Below are positions 1-8,860 of a DNA stretch of 64,000 bases, one piece after another. The DNA is from an uncultured Pelagibacteraceae bacterium (GTDB taxonomy: Bacteria > Pseudomonadota > Alphaproteobacteria > Pelagibacterales > Pelagibacteraceae), in the NCBI GenBank assembly GCA_902599335.1, contig CACKFA010000004.1:55733-119732 (forward strand), read 5' to 3'. Within the stretch, counting starts at the first letter, position 1; the number at the start of each line of letters is the position of its first letter. The translations under genes and the position numbers were made by a program. The notes beneath the pieces are model-generated. The model was not told the DNA's origin and made no database searches. It saw nothing but the letters and a program-made list of their open reading frames with translations.

Positions 1-506
1 AAAGAACAAATCCATGGATGCAAGAGAGTAGTAATAAAGTTATGCAACAAGGAGAAATTGTTGCTTTTGATACAGATATGGTTGGTCCCTATGGATACTG
101 TGCTGACATATCAAGAGCCTTTGTAGTTGGACATAAATTTAATGATGAGCAAAAAAAACTATATTCAATGGCCAGAAATCAAATTGATCATAATTTTAGA
201 TTAATAAAACCAGGAATGAGTTTTAAAGAATTTATAAAAAAATCTTGGGTTTTGCCTGATGAGTATTATGGAAATAGGTATTCATGTATGGTTCATGGAA
301 TTGGGTTGTGTGATGAGTGGCCTCAAATAAGATATCCAACTGATGGTGGAGAAGAAGGTGGAACTTTTGAGAAGAACATGACAATTACACTTGAGAGTTA
401 TATTGGTAAAGTTGGTGGTAAAGAAGGTGTAAAACTTGAACAACAGTATCTTGTAGGTGAAAATGGACTTGAATTAATGTCCTATCATCCGTTAGAAGAT
501 ATTTAA
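1..506 (+). CDS. dddP: DMSP lyase DddP (M24 peptidase fold), C-terminal part
   Basis: The gene is cut by the window start; the frame is open from base 3, so the ATG at 18 is internal. DddP cleaves dimethylsulfoniopropionate to DMS and acrylate in the cytoplasm with a two-metal centre. Counting from Met-18, the visible ligands are D18, D20, D30, H93, E126 and E141, with Y88 and D99 near the centre. From memory, DddP of Ruegeria lacuscaerulensis uses D295, D297, D307, H371, E406 and E421 with Y366 and D377. The spacings D-x-D, D+10, Y-5, H+6 and E+15 match exactly; the two long spacings differ by 1-2 residues. Ordinary Xaa-Pro aminopeptidase, the other M24 option, normally has a second histidine near this H, which I do not see. 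It heads a gapless + strand gene run, and an AcuI-type reductase lies at 12999. Confidence 0.8.
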   Translation, partial: RTNPWMQESSNKVMQQGEIVAFDTDMVGPYGYCADISRAFVVGHKFNDEQKKLYSMARNQIDHNFRLIKPGMSFKEFIKKSWVLPDEYYGNRYSCMVHGIGLCDEWPQIRYPTDGGEEGGTFEKNMTITLESYIGKVGGKEGVKLEQQYLVGENGLELMSYHPLEDI

Positions 507-916
507 TGAAAATTATTTTAGTAATGGGTTTGCCTGGAGCTGGTAAAACAACTCTAGCAAATGAAATGTCACCACTCTTAAATGCAAAAAGACTAAATGC
601 AGACGAAGTAAGAAAAGCTGCAAATGATTGGGATTTTTCAGAGGAAGGAAGGGTAAGACAAGCAAAAAGAATGGCTGAAGCAGCTTTAAAGATAAAAGCA
701 GAAGGTCATTATGTTATTGCTGATTTCATTGCACCAACACCTAAAGCAAGAAGCTTGTTTCCGTCAGATTTTAGAGTGTGGGTCGATACAATCAAAGAAG
801 GAAGATTTGAAGACACTAATCAAATGTTTGTTAATCCTAAAAATTTTGATTTTCATGTGACAACTCAGGATGCAAAATATTGGGCACCAAAAATAATAGA
901 GGAGATAAAAAAATGA
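506..916 (+). CDS. APS-kinase-like P-loop kinase
   Basis: A 136-residue protein of the adenylylsulfate-kinase type. The P-loop GLPGAGKTT sits at residues 8-16. An NADEVR stretch corresponds to the DGDxxR substrate motif of CysC, and FSEEGRVRQAKRM to its FSxxDRxxNIRR segment. It is shorter than CysC (about 175-200 residues) and its C-terminal substrate region is compressed. The start overlaps the dddP stop by one base (TAATG) and the stop overlaps the next start (ATGA), so the two downstream neighbours are very likely co-translated with it. SAR11 strains studied so far lack the assimilatory sulfate pathway, so a role other than PAPS synthesis, phosphorylating some small hydroxyl compound, is more likely. 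The fold is clear; the substrate is unknown. Confidence 0.7.
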   Translation: MKIILVMGLPGAGKTTLANEMSPLLNAKRLNADEVRKAANDWDFSEEGRVRQAKRMAEAALKIKAEGHYVIADFIAPTPKARSLFPSDFRVWVDTIKEGRFEDTNQMFVNPKNFDFHVTTQDAKYWAPKIIEEIKK

Positions 917-1287
917 CATATCAATGGGATAACAAAAAACCGACAGCACAAATGCTAGGAAGGTGGCAACCTTTTCACGATGGACATTATACTTTATTTA
1001 AAGAAATTTTAAAAAAAACAGGACAGGTTTTAATTCAAGTTAGAGATGTTCAAGGAGTTGAAGATAATCCTTTTGATTTTGAAACAGTGAAAAAGAACAT
1101 TGAAGAAAGGTTAAATCCTGAATTTGAAGGACAATTTAAAATAATGTTAGTCCCTAATATTACAAATATTTGTTATGGTAGAGGTGTTGGATATAAGATT
1201 GAGGAAATAGTTTTGGACGAAGAAACTCAAAAAATATCAGCAACCAAGATAAGAGCAAAAATGAGAGAAGAGGGAAAGTTAAAATAA
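913..1287 (+). CDS. HxGH-type nucleotidyltransferase (cytidylyl/adenylyltransferase-like)
   Basis: A 124-residue protein. It carries the nucleotidyltransferase alpha/beta phosphodiesterase signature: FHDGH at residues 21-25 (HxGH) and near the C-terminus ISATKIR, the counterpart of ISSTxxR. These motifs bind the triphosphate and define the family of NMN adenylyltransferase, phosphopantetheine adenylyltransferase and glycerol-3-phosphate cytidylyltransferase. The ATG at 913 was chosen over the upstream in-frame ATG at 880 because the motif then starts at the usual depth and the start overlaps the kinase stop by four bases. Coupled with the kinase before it and the oxygenase after it, it may nucleotidylate a phosphorylated small molecule. 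I cannot name the substrate from sequence. Confidence 0.68.
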   Translation: MTYQWDNKKPTAQMLGRWQPFHDGHYTLFKEILKKTGQVLIQVRDVQGVEDNPFDFETVKKNIEERLNPEFEGQFKIMLVPNITNICYGRGVGYKIEEIVLDEETQKISATKIRAKMREEGKLK

Positions 1288-1293
1288 ACTTAA

Positions 1294-2145
1294 ATGAAGG
1301 ATAGACTTAAGACTATTGTAGATTTAGAAAAATATCCAATACACGATTTAAATTCACCAATAATTAAAAATCTAATTAAAAAATGCAAAGAAGAATTGGA
1401 TCAATATAGTTGTTCAACAATTCCAAATTTTATTTTACCTAAATCACTTTCGGTAATGAATTCTGAGTTAGAAAAACAATTAGACGAAGTATATATGTCT
1501 AAAGAGAGTATAAATGCTTACTTGTATGCAAAGGACGATCTTTCATTACCAAAAGATCATCCAAAAAGAACTTTTATGAATAGATACAATGGATATTTAA
1601 ATTCAGATTGTTTTCCAAAAGATTCCGAAATGAAATATCTATACGAAACTGAAGAACTTTTAAAATTTGTATCTGCTTGTTTAGGTATTTCTCCTATTTA
1701 CAGATGGGCAGATCCTTTAGCATGTCACGCATACAATGTTATGAAACCAGATGGAGTACTCCCATGGCATTTTGATAGTTGTGAATTTACACTTAGTTTA
1801 ATGATACAAAAATCTGAGAAGGGAGGAGTATTTGAATACTGTCCAAATATTAGAGAACCAGGAAATGAAAATTTTGAAGAAGTTCAAAAAGTTATAGCAG
1901 GAGACAGAACTAGAGTGAGACAATTGAAATTAGAGCCAGGAGATTTGCAAATATTTAAAGGTAGATTTACTTTGCATAGGGTAACAAAAGTAGAAGGTCA
2001 AAAATCAAGATATATGTGTATTCCAGCTTATGTTTTAGATCCATGGAGAGTAAATACTCCAGAACATTCCAAAGCTATTTATGGCAAAGTTTTACCAATT
2101 CATATAGAAAGAAATCAGGCTAGATCCGATGGATTAACTGATTAA
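1294..2145 (+). CDS. 2-oxoglutarate/Fe(II)-dependent oxygenase
   Basis: A 283-residue protein with a complete facial triad and 2-oxoglutarate anchor: H159-x-D161 in PWHFDS, H228 in TLHRV and R239 in KSRY. An intact Asp in HxD argues for a hydroxylase rather than a halogenase, which would have Gly or Ala there. The region around YNGYLNSD and the GDLQIFKGR segment resemble the ArpA/HalD-like group of 2OG oxygenases that often act on free amino acids or small acids; this is inference from family resemblance. It starts 6 bp after the nucleotidyltransferase and ends directly against the next ATG, so it belongs to the same transcript. Confidence 0.75.
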   Translation: MKDRLKTIVDLEKYPIHDLNSPIIKNLIKKCKEELDQYSCSTIPNFILPKSLSVMNSELEKQLDEVYMSKESINAYLYAKDDLSLPKDHPKRTFMNRYNGYLNSDCFPKDSEMKYLYETEELLKFVSACLGISPIYRWADPLACHAYNVMKPDGVLPWHFDSCEFTLSLMIQKSEKGGVFEYCPNIREPGNENFEEVQKVIAGDRTRVRQLKLEPGDLQIFKGRFTLHRVTKVEGQKSRYMCIPAYVLDPWRVNTPEHSKAIYGKVLPIHIERNQARSDGLTD

Positions 2146-2925
2146 ATGACTAGTAACATTAAAATTAAAAAAAATAACAACGAAGTTTCATCAATTATTA
2201 TTGATGAACCAAAAACTTATAACTCTTTATCATTCAAAAATCTTTCAGACTTATTAAAGGCATTAAAAAAATTAGATGCTGATAAAAAAGTTAAAGTAAT
2301 AATATTAGAGGGTGCTGGTAAAGGATTTAGTGCAGGTCATAATTTAAAAGAAGTTAGAGGTCTAAAAAAGAGAGATAAATATTTAAAATTATTTAATCTT
2401 TGTTCAAAAGTAATGCTTCAAATTGTTGAAGGTAGAAAACCTGTAATTGCCAAAGTTCATGGAGCAGCGTTTGCAGCTGGATGTCAATTGGTTGCAAGTT
2501 GTGATTTAGCATACAGCACTAAAGATGCATTATTTGCTACACCCGGAGTAAACATTGGTTTGTTTTGTAGCACACCTATGGTTGCTGTCAGTAGAAAGAT
2601 AAATCGAAAACCTATGATGAAAATGTTATTAACTGGAGAACCTATCTACGCAAATTATGCAAAAGAAATAGGGTTAATAAATGATTATTTTTCAAAGTCA
2701 AAATTAAATAAAGAAGTGCTAAAAGTTGCAAACAAAATTGCTTCAAAATCTAATTTGACAATTAAAATTGGAAAACAAGCTTTTTACAAACAATTAGAAA
2801 TGCCATTAAGTAAAGCTTACGCTTATACAAGTAAAATGATGACCCTTAACATGATGGCAATGGATGCTAAAGAAGGAATTTCTGCTTTTTTAGAAAAAAG
2901 AAAACCAAATTGGAAAAATAAATAG
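2146..2925 (+). CDS. Enoyl-CoA hydratase/isomerase-fold protein, ECHDC3-like, atypical active site
   Basis: A 259-residue crotonase-superfamily protein. The oxyanion-hole segments are recognisable: FSAGHNL around residue 64 and HGAAFAAGCQLVASCD around residues 105-120. The two glutamates that perform hydration in rat crotonase are not present: the first position is Gln (GCQL) and the second falls in ATPGVNIGLF, where Gly replaces Glu. The same pattern (GCQLVASCD, TPGVNVGLFCSTP) is what I remember for ECHDC3-type proteins, so this is a conserved variant rather than decay. Function is open; a CoA thioester is the expected ligand. The ATG abuts the previous stop with no gap. Confidence 0.75.
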   Translation: MTSNIKIKKNNNEVSSIIIDEPKTYNSLSFKNLSDLLKALKKLDADKKVKVIILEGAGKGFSAGHNLKEVRGLKKRDKYLKLFNLCSKVMLQIVEGRKPVIAKVHGAAFAAGCQLVASCDLAYSTKDALFATPGVNIGLFCSTPMVAVSRKINRKPMMKMLLTGEPIYANYAKEIGLINDYFSKSKLNKEVLKVANKIASKSNLTIKIGKQAFYKQLEMPLSKAYAYTSKMMTLNMMAMDAKEGISAFLEKRKPNWKNK

Positions 2926-3107
2926 TGATAAAAAATATTTTAATAGTAGTTTTTATTATTATTGGTGGATTAGTAATTTATAATTTTAAAGATCATAATC
3001 AAAAAAGAGCGATAGAAGCATGTGTGGCTGGAACTAAAACATTGGAAAAACCAATGACTGCCTCTGAAGCTAGAATATTTTGTGAGAAACAGATTAAAGA
3101 TAATTAA
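2925..3107 (+). CDS. Small single-pass membrane protein, unknown
   Basis: A 60-residue protein starting with GTG that shares one base with the stop of the gene before it (TAGTG). Residues 4-20 form one hydrophobic helix (ILIVVFIIIGG), followed by a basic and polar tail with two cysteines (EACVAG and IFCEKQ). No family is recognised. The stop overlaps the next ATG by one base (TAATG), which supports it as a real translated gene despite its size. It is probably anchored by its N-terminus with the short tail outside or inside the membrane; orientation cannot be decided from this. Confidence 0.6.
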   Translation: MIKNILIVVFIIIGGLVIYNFKDHNQKRAIEACVAGTKTLEKPMTASEARIFCEKQIKDN

Positions 3108-3541
3108 TGAGTGATATTAAGGAAATTCTCTCAAAATATAAGACTATTGCTATGGTAGGAGTAAGCAATGATCCTACTAAAGCATCAACTATTGTAATGA
3201 AATATATGCAAGAATATGGATATAAAGTTTATCCAGTTAACCCTAGGGCCGAAGGTCAAAAAATTTTAGGACAAGAAGTTTTTGCTAAAATATCAGATAT
3301 TAAAGATCAAGTTGATATTGTAGATGTTTTTAGACCATCAAAAGAAGTTTATGCTATAGCAGAAGATACAGTTAAAATTGGGGCTAAAGTTTTATGGTTA
3401 CAGCTTGGTATACGAGACGAAAAGGCAAAAGATTTGATGGAAAAAAATGATATTAAATATGTTGAAAACAAATGTACAAAAATGGAATATCAAAAATATT
3501 TTTTGAAAGTTAGACAGGCGTTTCCAGTTTTGAGTGACTAA
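3107..3541 (+). CDS. CoA-binding domain protein (YccU-like)
   Basis: A 144-residue single-domain Rossmann protein of the CoA_binding_2/YccU type. The N-terminal VGVSNDPTKAS segment is the phosphate-binding loop of this family, followed by YPVNPRAEGQKILG and, in the second half, the VLWLQLGI and ENKCTKMEY stretches. The cysteine near residue 125 is usual in the family. Members bind CoA in vitro and resemble the first domain of succinyl-CoA synthetase, but no catalytic role is established. One-base overlaps on both sides place it inside the dddP-proximal gene run. Confidence 0.85.
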   Translation: MSDIKEILSKYKTIAMVGVSNDPTKASTIVMKYMQEYGYKVYPVNPRAEGQKILGQEVFAKISDIKDQVDIVDVFRPSKEVYAIAEDTVKIGAKVLWLQLGIRDEKAKDLMEKNDIKYVENKCTKMEYQKYFLKVRQAFPVLSD

Positions 3542-5151
3542 TGAACAAAGTAATTAAGTTTTTAGATAGTACTTTTTTAGACTTGGGTCGACAATTTAAG
3601 TGGACTTACTTACCACCATTAATGGTTTATATGGCTGCAGGTATATCTGGTTTAACGGGTATAGTTGGCACATTCTTTGTTAAAGATTATTTAAATTTAT
3701 CAGCAGCATTTTTAGCAGGGCTAGGTTTTTGGGCTGGAATTCCTTGGGCATTAAAAATGCCATTAGGACATTTAGTAGATCTAATCTGGGAGAAAAAAAA
3801 TTACATGGTCTATTTCGGAGCTTCATTGATAGCTCTTAGTTTACTAATTATGTATGGATTGATTATTCATACTGAAGATATGTCTGAAGTTTTTTCGGTA
3901 GAAACATGGTTTGTGATAAGTGTGATTTTAGCTCCAGTTGGTTATGTGGTTCAGGACGTTGTAGCCGATGCTATGACAGTTGAGGCAGTTCCTTTGGTTG
4001 ATGAAACAGGAAATGATTATTCTAAAGATCAAATAAAAATAATGCATACAACAATGCAGACACTTGGAAGGTTTGCCATTATTGGCGGTACAGTACTTGT
4101 TGCATTAGTTAATGTAATTTTGTTTAGAGATGTGGAAGGCCTTGAGCAGGCTGATAAAATAAATTTATACGGAACTATTTATATTTATGCTCTTGTCATA
4201 CCTTTGGTTTCTATACTAGGTGTAATTTTAGCCAATTATTTAAGACACAAAAAAATACAAACTTTAAAATCTAAAGGTCTAGAATTTAAAGAGGGAAGAG
4301 GTAATGAGAAAACAAAAATTAATTGGTGGATATTAGGAGGGAGTTTAGTTTTTGTTATTTTCACACTATCTATTGGTTCATTTAAAGTACCGTTTGCACA
4401 AGAAATTGTTTTTATAGGTTCTGTAATAATTATTTTGTTTTTAATGTTTAAGCTTATTAAGGAATTACCCCAAGAATTAAGATTAACTATTGTAGGTACA
4501 GCAGTTATTATTTTTATATTTAGAGCTATGCCTGGACCTGGACCAGGATTGACATGGTTTGAAATTGATGAGCTTGGATTTAATGAGCAGTTTTTTTCTG
4601 TCCTCTCATTACTCGCATCAATTTTAACATTAGCTGGTATTGTTTTATTAAGACCATTTATGGCAAATAATTCAATTGCTAAAATAATTGTTGTTTTAAG
4701 CATTGCAGGAGCAATCTTATTTTTACCAAGTGTTGGAATGTATTATGGTTTTCATAATTGGACAGCTTCATTAACGGGTGGAGTAGTAGATGCTAAGTTC
4801 ATTGCATTAATAAACACAGCTCTCGAATCCCCTTTGGGACAAGTTTCAATGATACCTCTTTTAGCATGGATAGCAAAAAATGCTCCAGCACATTTAAAAG
4901 CAACCTTTTTTGCAGTTTTTGCATCCTTTACAAATCTTGCGTTGTCAGCAAGTGCACTAGGAACTAAGTATTTAAATGAAATCTTTACTGTTACAAGAGA
5001 AGTAAAAGATAAAGTTTCAGGTGAAATCCAAACAACAGCAGATTATTCTGAACTTGGGATTTTATTAATTGTTGTGACACTTTTGACATTAATTCTTCCA
5101 ATTTTATTTGTAATTATTATCAATAACAGTAAATACAAAACATCTGAGTAA
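3541..5151 (+). CDS. MFS-type transporter related to folate/biopterin transporters
   Basis: A 536-residue polytopic membrane protein with about 12 predicted helices. Residues around 143-150 read QDVVADAMTVE, which resembles the DVVxDAxxxE signature of the folate-biopterin transporter (FBT/BT1) branch, and the N-terminal half keeps the LKMPLGHLVDLIW loop expected between helices 2 and 3. A second conserved-looking motif, PGPGPGLTWFEIDELGF, sits near residue 330. The substrate is unknown; pterins are possible given the family, but MFS members near catabolic genes often carry other solutes. It overlaps the previous stop by one base. Confidence 0.65.
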   Translation: MNKVIKFLDSTFLDLGRQFKWTYLPPLMVYMAAGISGLTGIVGTFFVKDYLNLSAAFLAGLGFWAGIPWALKMPLGHLVDLIWEKKNYMVYFGASLIALSLLIMYGLIIHTEDMSEVFSVETWFVISVILAPVGYVVQDVVADAMTVEAVPLVDETGNDYSKDQIKIMHTTMQTLGRFAIIGGTVLVALVNVILFRDVEGLEQADKINLYGTIYIYALVIPLVSILGVILANYLRHKKIQTLKSKGLEFKEGRGNEKTKINWWILGGSLVFVIFTLSIGSFKVPFAQEIVFIGSVIIILFLMFKLIKELPQELRLTIVGTAVIIFIFRAMPGPGPGLTWFEIDELGFNEQFFSVLSLLASILTLAGIVLLRPFMANNSIAKIIVVLSIAGAILFLPSVGMYYGFHNWTASLTGGVVDAKFIALINTALESPLGQVSMIPLLAWIAKNAPAHLKATFFAVFASFTNLALSASALGTKYLNEIFTVTREVKDKVSGEIQTTADYSELGILLIVVTLLTLILPILFVIIINNSKYKTSE

Positions 5152-5161
5152 TAATTTTTAA

Positions 5162-5623
5162 ATGAAAACTATTTTTAAAGTATTAATTTTATTATTGATA
5201 ACTTCGACTTTTTCAAACGCTGAACTATTAAATCCAAATAGTAATATTAAACCGAAAGAAGTTATAAAGATCCAACTTACTGGACTTCAACAAAATGACT
5301 CTAAATTTAAAGATAGTGGAATTGAACAAACATGGAAATTTGCTCACCCAAATAACAAGAGAGTTACAGGACCATTAAGCAATTTTAAGATGATGTTAAA
5401 AAGTGACTCTTATGGGATGATGATTAATCACTTAAGTCACACAATTACTGAGCTTGGAAGTAGTGACAAATGGGCACAATTTGAGGTAATCATTCTTGAT
5501 AAAAATAAGATTTATCACAAGTTTAATTGGCAAGTTGAAAAGTATACTTTGGATGGAAATTTAAAAGACTGTTGGTTAACTACAATGGTATCTAGCCCGA
5601 TCCCTCTAGGAAGCTCAATTTGA
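5162..5623 (+). CDS. Secreted protein, DUF4864-like
   Basis: A 153-residue protein with a signal peptide: a lysine followed by hydrophobic residues 6-17 and a likely cleavage after SNA. The mature part has the pattern EVIKIQLTGLQQNDSKFKD followed by an FAHPNN segment and TGPLSNF, which I associate with DUF4864, a family with an NTF2-like fold and no known activity. It should be periplasmic. It follows the transporter by 10 bp and is the last gene before a 55 bp spacer that precedes the FAD dehydrogenase, so it probably ends the first transcription unit. Confidence 0.6.
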   Translation: MKTIFKVLILLLITSTFSNAELLNPNSNIKPKEVIKIQLTGLQQNDSKFKDSGIEQTWKFAHPNNKRVTGPLSNFKMMLKSDSYGMMINHLSHTITELGSSDKWAQFEVIILDKNKIYHKFNWQVEKYTLDGNLKDCWLTTMVSSPIPLGSSI

Positions 5624-5678
5624 TTTTAAACATACATTTTTGTTTCGTAACAATTAAAAATTTAGTAGGAATCCTTGA

Positions 5679-8111
5679 ATGAAAACAAAAACTAAAGTTG
5701 TAGTAGTTGGTGGAGGTGTTGTAGGTGTTAGCGCTCTTTATCACTTAGCAAAAAAAGGTTGGTCCGACGTTGTTCTCGTTGAGAGAAAAGAGTTAACTTC
5801 AGGATCAACTTGGCACGCCGCTGGTTTATTACCTTTGTTTAATATGAGTTATTCTGTAGGACAACTTCATAAATATGCAGTTAATCTTTACAAAACATTA
5901 GAGGAAGAAACTGGAAAAAATGTTGGCTTTAGCGTTGTTTCAAATATTCGTTTAGCTAGTACAAAAGATAGAATGGATGAGTATCATCAATATGCAGGTG
6001 TTGCTCGAACTATTGGAGTAGATGTAAAATTCTTGAAACCGGAACAAGTAAAAGAAATCTGGCCTTTATGTCATACAGATGACTTAGTTGGTGCAATACA
6101 ACACCCTGAAGATGGATATATTCAACCAGCAGATTTAACACAAGCATTAGCAACTGGTGCAAGAAATAGAGGAGCTGAAATTTATAGAAATACAACTGTA
6201 CTATCGATGAGACAAACTAAAGAAGGATGGGTTGTAGAAACAGATAAAGGATCAATAGAGTGCGAACATGTTATTTCATGTTCAGGAAATTTTGCACGAC
6301 AAACAGGTGAAATGGTTGGATTAGATATTCCAGTAATACCTGTTGAACATCAATACATTGTTACAGAACCACATCCTGCAATTCAAAAAAGAAAAAAAGA
6401 TGGATTACCAGAAATGGGAGTCTTAAGAGATAGTGATAGCAGATGGTATATGAGAGAAGAAGCTGGAGGATTAATTTTAGGCCCTTATGAAGATGGTGCA
6501 CCAGCTTGTTATGTAGAGGGGCCATCAAAAAATTCTGAATATGAATTATTTCAAGAAGACTTAGACAGATTAGCTCCACATATAGAAGGAGCAATTCATA
6601 GAGTTCCTGCATTTGGAGAAGTTGGAGTAAAGAAAGTTTATAATGGAGCAATCTGTTATACTCCAGATGGAAATCCAATAGTTGGTCCTGCATGGGGACT
6701 TAAGAATTTTTGGATTAATGAAGGACATAGTTTTGGAATAACAGCAGCAGGTGGTGCAGGTTGGCAACTAGCAGAGTGGATCGTTGATGGCGAACCTACA
6801 ATTGACATGTTAGGAGTTGAACCAAGACGTTACGGTAACTATGCAACTAAATCTTACTTGAAAGCAAAAAATGAGGAAGCATATAGTCATGTATTTATTG
6901 TCCATTATCCAGATGAAGAAAGACCAGCAGCAAGACCTTTAAGAACAGCTCCTTGTTATGAACGAATGAAAAATTTAGGCGCTGTGTTTGGTCAGAAGTT
7001 TGGATGGGAAAGACCTAATTTTTTTGCAACAGACGGAATGGAACAAAAAGATGATTGGTCATTTAGAAGATCGAAATGGTTTGATGCTATTAAAAAAGAA
7101 TGTCAAAATGTAAAAGAAAACGTGGGTCTTTTAGATATGACTGCGTTTGCAAAATGTAGAATTAGGGGACCTAAAGCTGAGGAATTTTTAGATTATTTGG
7201 TAGCTAATAAACTTCCAAAAAAAATTGGAAGGATAAATTTATGTCATGCATTGAATACTAAAGGTGGAGTGCATTCTGAATTTACGATAATGAAAGAAGC
7301 AGAAAATAGTTATTATCTAGTTTCTGCTGGAGCGAATCTAAGATTGGATCATGACTGGATACAAAAATGGATGCCGGATGATGGATCTGTAATTTTTGAG
7401 GATCTAACTAACAGTACGGGAGTTTTGGTTGTAGCTGGTCCAAAAGCTAGACAATTAATGCAAAAGGTTTCAACAGATGATTTTTCTAATGAGAATTTCA
7501 AATGGTTGACTGCAAAAAATGTTAATGTTGGTTACGCTCCAGTAAATGCAATGAGAGTAAACTTTGTAGGTGAGCTTGGTTGGGAACTACATCATCCAAT
7601 TGAATATCAAAACCATATTTTTGATAAATTAATGGAAGCAGGAAAAGATTTAGGAATTAAACCCTTTGGAATTAGAGCAATGAATAGTTTAAGAGTTGAA
7701 AAATCTTATAAACTAGTTGGCACAGAATTATCAATTGAATATTCACCATACGAGTCTGGTCTTGATAGATTTGTTCATCCAAATAAAGGAAACTTTATTG
7801 GTTTAGAGGCACTTAATAAATGGAGAGAAAAAGGTTTTGATAATAAATTAGTTACTTTAGAGGTCCATAATACTAAAGACGCAGACGTGCTAGGAAATAA
7901 CCCAATTTTTAAAGATGGAAAAGTTGTTGGAAGAGCAACTGGGGGTGAATTTGGATTTAGATTAGATAAATCAATAGCTCTTGCAATGGTTAAACCAGAT
8001 TGTTCAAACGTAGGCGACAATTTACAAGTTGATATATTAGGTGAAATGTACGACGCTACTGTCCTAGATGAAAGTCCATACGATTCAGAAAATAATTTAT
8101 TGAGAGCTTAA
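5679..8111 (+). CDS. FAD-dependent dimethylglycine/sarcosine dehydrogenase-type enzyme with GcvT domain
   Basis: An 810-residue two-part enzyme. The N-terminal half is a DAO-type FAD oxidoreductase with a dinucleotide loop ([12 protein letters not shown], residues 9-20) and the covalent-flavin motif GSTWHAAGL, where H46 is the expected FAD-linked histidine. The C-terminal half (about 450-810) is a GcvT/aminomethyltransferase fold that in this family accepts the formaldehyde unit on tetrahydrofolate. Length and layout match mitochondrial DMGDH and SARDH. It oxidatively removes an N-methyl group from dimethylglycine or sarcosine, products of glycine betaine breakdown, and reduces ETF. The etfB-etfA-ETF-QO genes follow at once (one-base overlap to etfB). 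Which methylated glycine is used cannot be told here. Confidence 0.85.
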   Translation: MKTKTKVVVVGGGVVGVSALYHLAKKGWSDVVLVERKELTSGSTWHAAGLLPLFNMSYSVGQLHKYAVNLYKTLEEETGKNVGFSVVSNIRLASTKDRMDEYHQYAGVARTIGVDVKFLKPEQVKEIWPLCHTDDLVGAIQHPEDGYIQPADLTQALATGARNRGAEIYRNTTVLSMRQTKEGWVVETDKGSIECEHVISCSGNFARQTGEMVGLDIPVIPVEHQYIVTEPHPAIQKRKKDGLPEMGVLRDSDSRWYMREEAGGLILGPYEDGAPACYVEGPSKNSEYELFQEDLDRLAPHIEGAIHRVPAFGEVGVKKVYNGAICYTPDGNPIVGPAWGLKNFWINEGHSFGITAAGGAGWQLAEWIVDGEPTIDMLGVEPRRYGNYATKSYLKAKNEEAYSHVFIVHYPDEERPAARPLRTAPCYERMKNLGAVFGQKFGWERPNFFATDGMEQKDDWSFRRSKWFDAIKKECQNVKENVGLLDMTAFAKCRIRGPKAEEFLDYLVANKLPKKIGRINLCHALNTKGGVHSEFTIMKEAENSYYLVSAGANLRLDHDWIQKWMPDDGSVIFEDLTNSTGVLVVAGPKARQLMQKVSTDDFSNENFKWLTAKNVNVGYAPVNAMRVNFVGELGWELHHPIEYQNHIFDKLMEAGKDLGIKPFGIRAMNSLRVEKSYKLVGTELSIEYSPYESGLDRFVHPNKGNFIGLEALNKWREKGFDNKLVTLEVHNTKDADVLGNNPIFKDGKVVGRATGGEFGFRLDKSIALAMVKPDCSNVGDNLQVDILGEMYDATVLDESPYDSENNLLRA

Positions 8112-8860
8112 TGAAAATTTTAGTAGCTGTAAAAAGGGTTATTGATTACAACGTTCAAATAAGAGTTAAAGAAGACGGAACGGGTGTAGTTACTGACAAT
8201 GTTAAAATGTCAACCAATCCCCCTGATGATAATGCAATAGAAGAGGCTGTAAAAATTAAAGAGGCAGGCAAAGCTACAGAGGTAGTTGCAGTAACTGTCG
8301 GTGAAGAAAAAGCTCAAGAAACTGTTAGGAAAGCTTTAGCGGTTGGTGCGGACAGAGGTATTCATGTGAAAGTTGATGGAATTTTAGAACCACTCGCTGT
8401 TTCAAAAATTTTACAAAAAATAGTAGATAAAGAAAAACCAGATTTAGTATTTATGGGTAAACAAGCAATAGACGATGATTGTAATCAAACAGGCCAAATG
8501 TTGAGTGCTTTATTAAATTGGCCACAAGCAACATTTGCTTCAAAGATTGATGTTAAAGATAATAAATTAGAAGTAACTAGAGAAATAGATGAAGGTTTAG
8601 AAACAATTGAAATAAATGTTCCAGCTATTGTAACTTGTGATCTTAGGCTGAATGAACCAAGATATGCATCACTACCTAATATAATGAAGGCTAAGAAAAA
8701 ACCTATAGAGGAAATTGCTGCTTCTGATTTAGATGTAGATGTATCACCAAGATTAGAACAAATAAAAGTAGAGGAACCTCCAAAAAGAAAAGCAGGTATA
8801 AAAGTAGCAAATGTTGCTGAATTAGTTCAAAAGTTAAAAAATGAGGCGAAGGTAATTTAA
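8111..8860 (+). CDS. etfB: Electron transfer flavoprotein beta subunit
   Basis: A 249-residue protein with full-length EtfB features: [14 protein letters not shown] at the start, the adenine-nucleotide loop around [30 protein letters not shown], and the beta-subunit signature [21 protein letters not shown] near residues 178-197. With EtfA it forms the soluble ETF dimer that accepts electrons from flavin dehydrogenases. It overlaps the stop of the dehydrogenase gene by one base and the start of etfA by one base, so subunit translation is coupled. Confidence 0.96.
   Translation: MKILVAVKRVIDYNVQIRVKEDGTGVVTDNVKMSTNPPDDNAIEEAVKIKEAGKATEVVAVTVGEEKAQETVRKALAVGADRGIHVKVDGILEPLAVSKILQKIVDKEKPDLVFMGKQAIDDDCNQTGQMLSALLNWPQATFASKIDVKDNKLEVTREIDEGLETIEINVPAIVTCDLRLNEPRYASLPNIMKAKKKPIEEIAASDLDVDVSPRLEQIKVEEPPKRKAGIKVANVAELVQKLKNEAKVI

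Noticed and set aside
18..20. ATG at 18 as start of the first gene
   Set aside because: The reading frame is open to base 3 and encodes conserved M24 sequence before this Met, so it is internal.
880..912. Longer N-terminus for the nucleotidyltransferase
   Set aside because: The extra 11 residues lie inside the kinase gene and the ATG at 913 gives the expected distance to HxGH and an ATGA overlap.
4236..4703. 155-codon ORF on the minus strand inside the transporter gene
   Set aside because: It is fully antisense to a well-supported membrane protein and its translation has no recognisable domain.
6361..6693. 110-codon minus-strand ORF inside the FAD dehydrogenase
   Set aside because: Leucine-rich shadow of a conserved gene; no motif or ribosome site.
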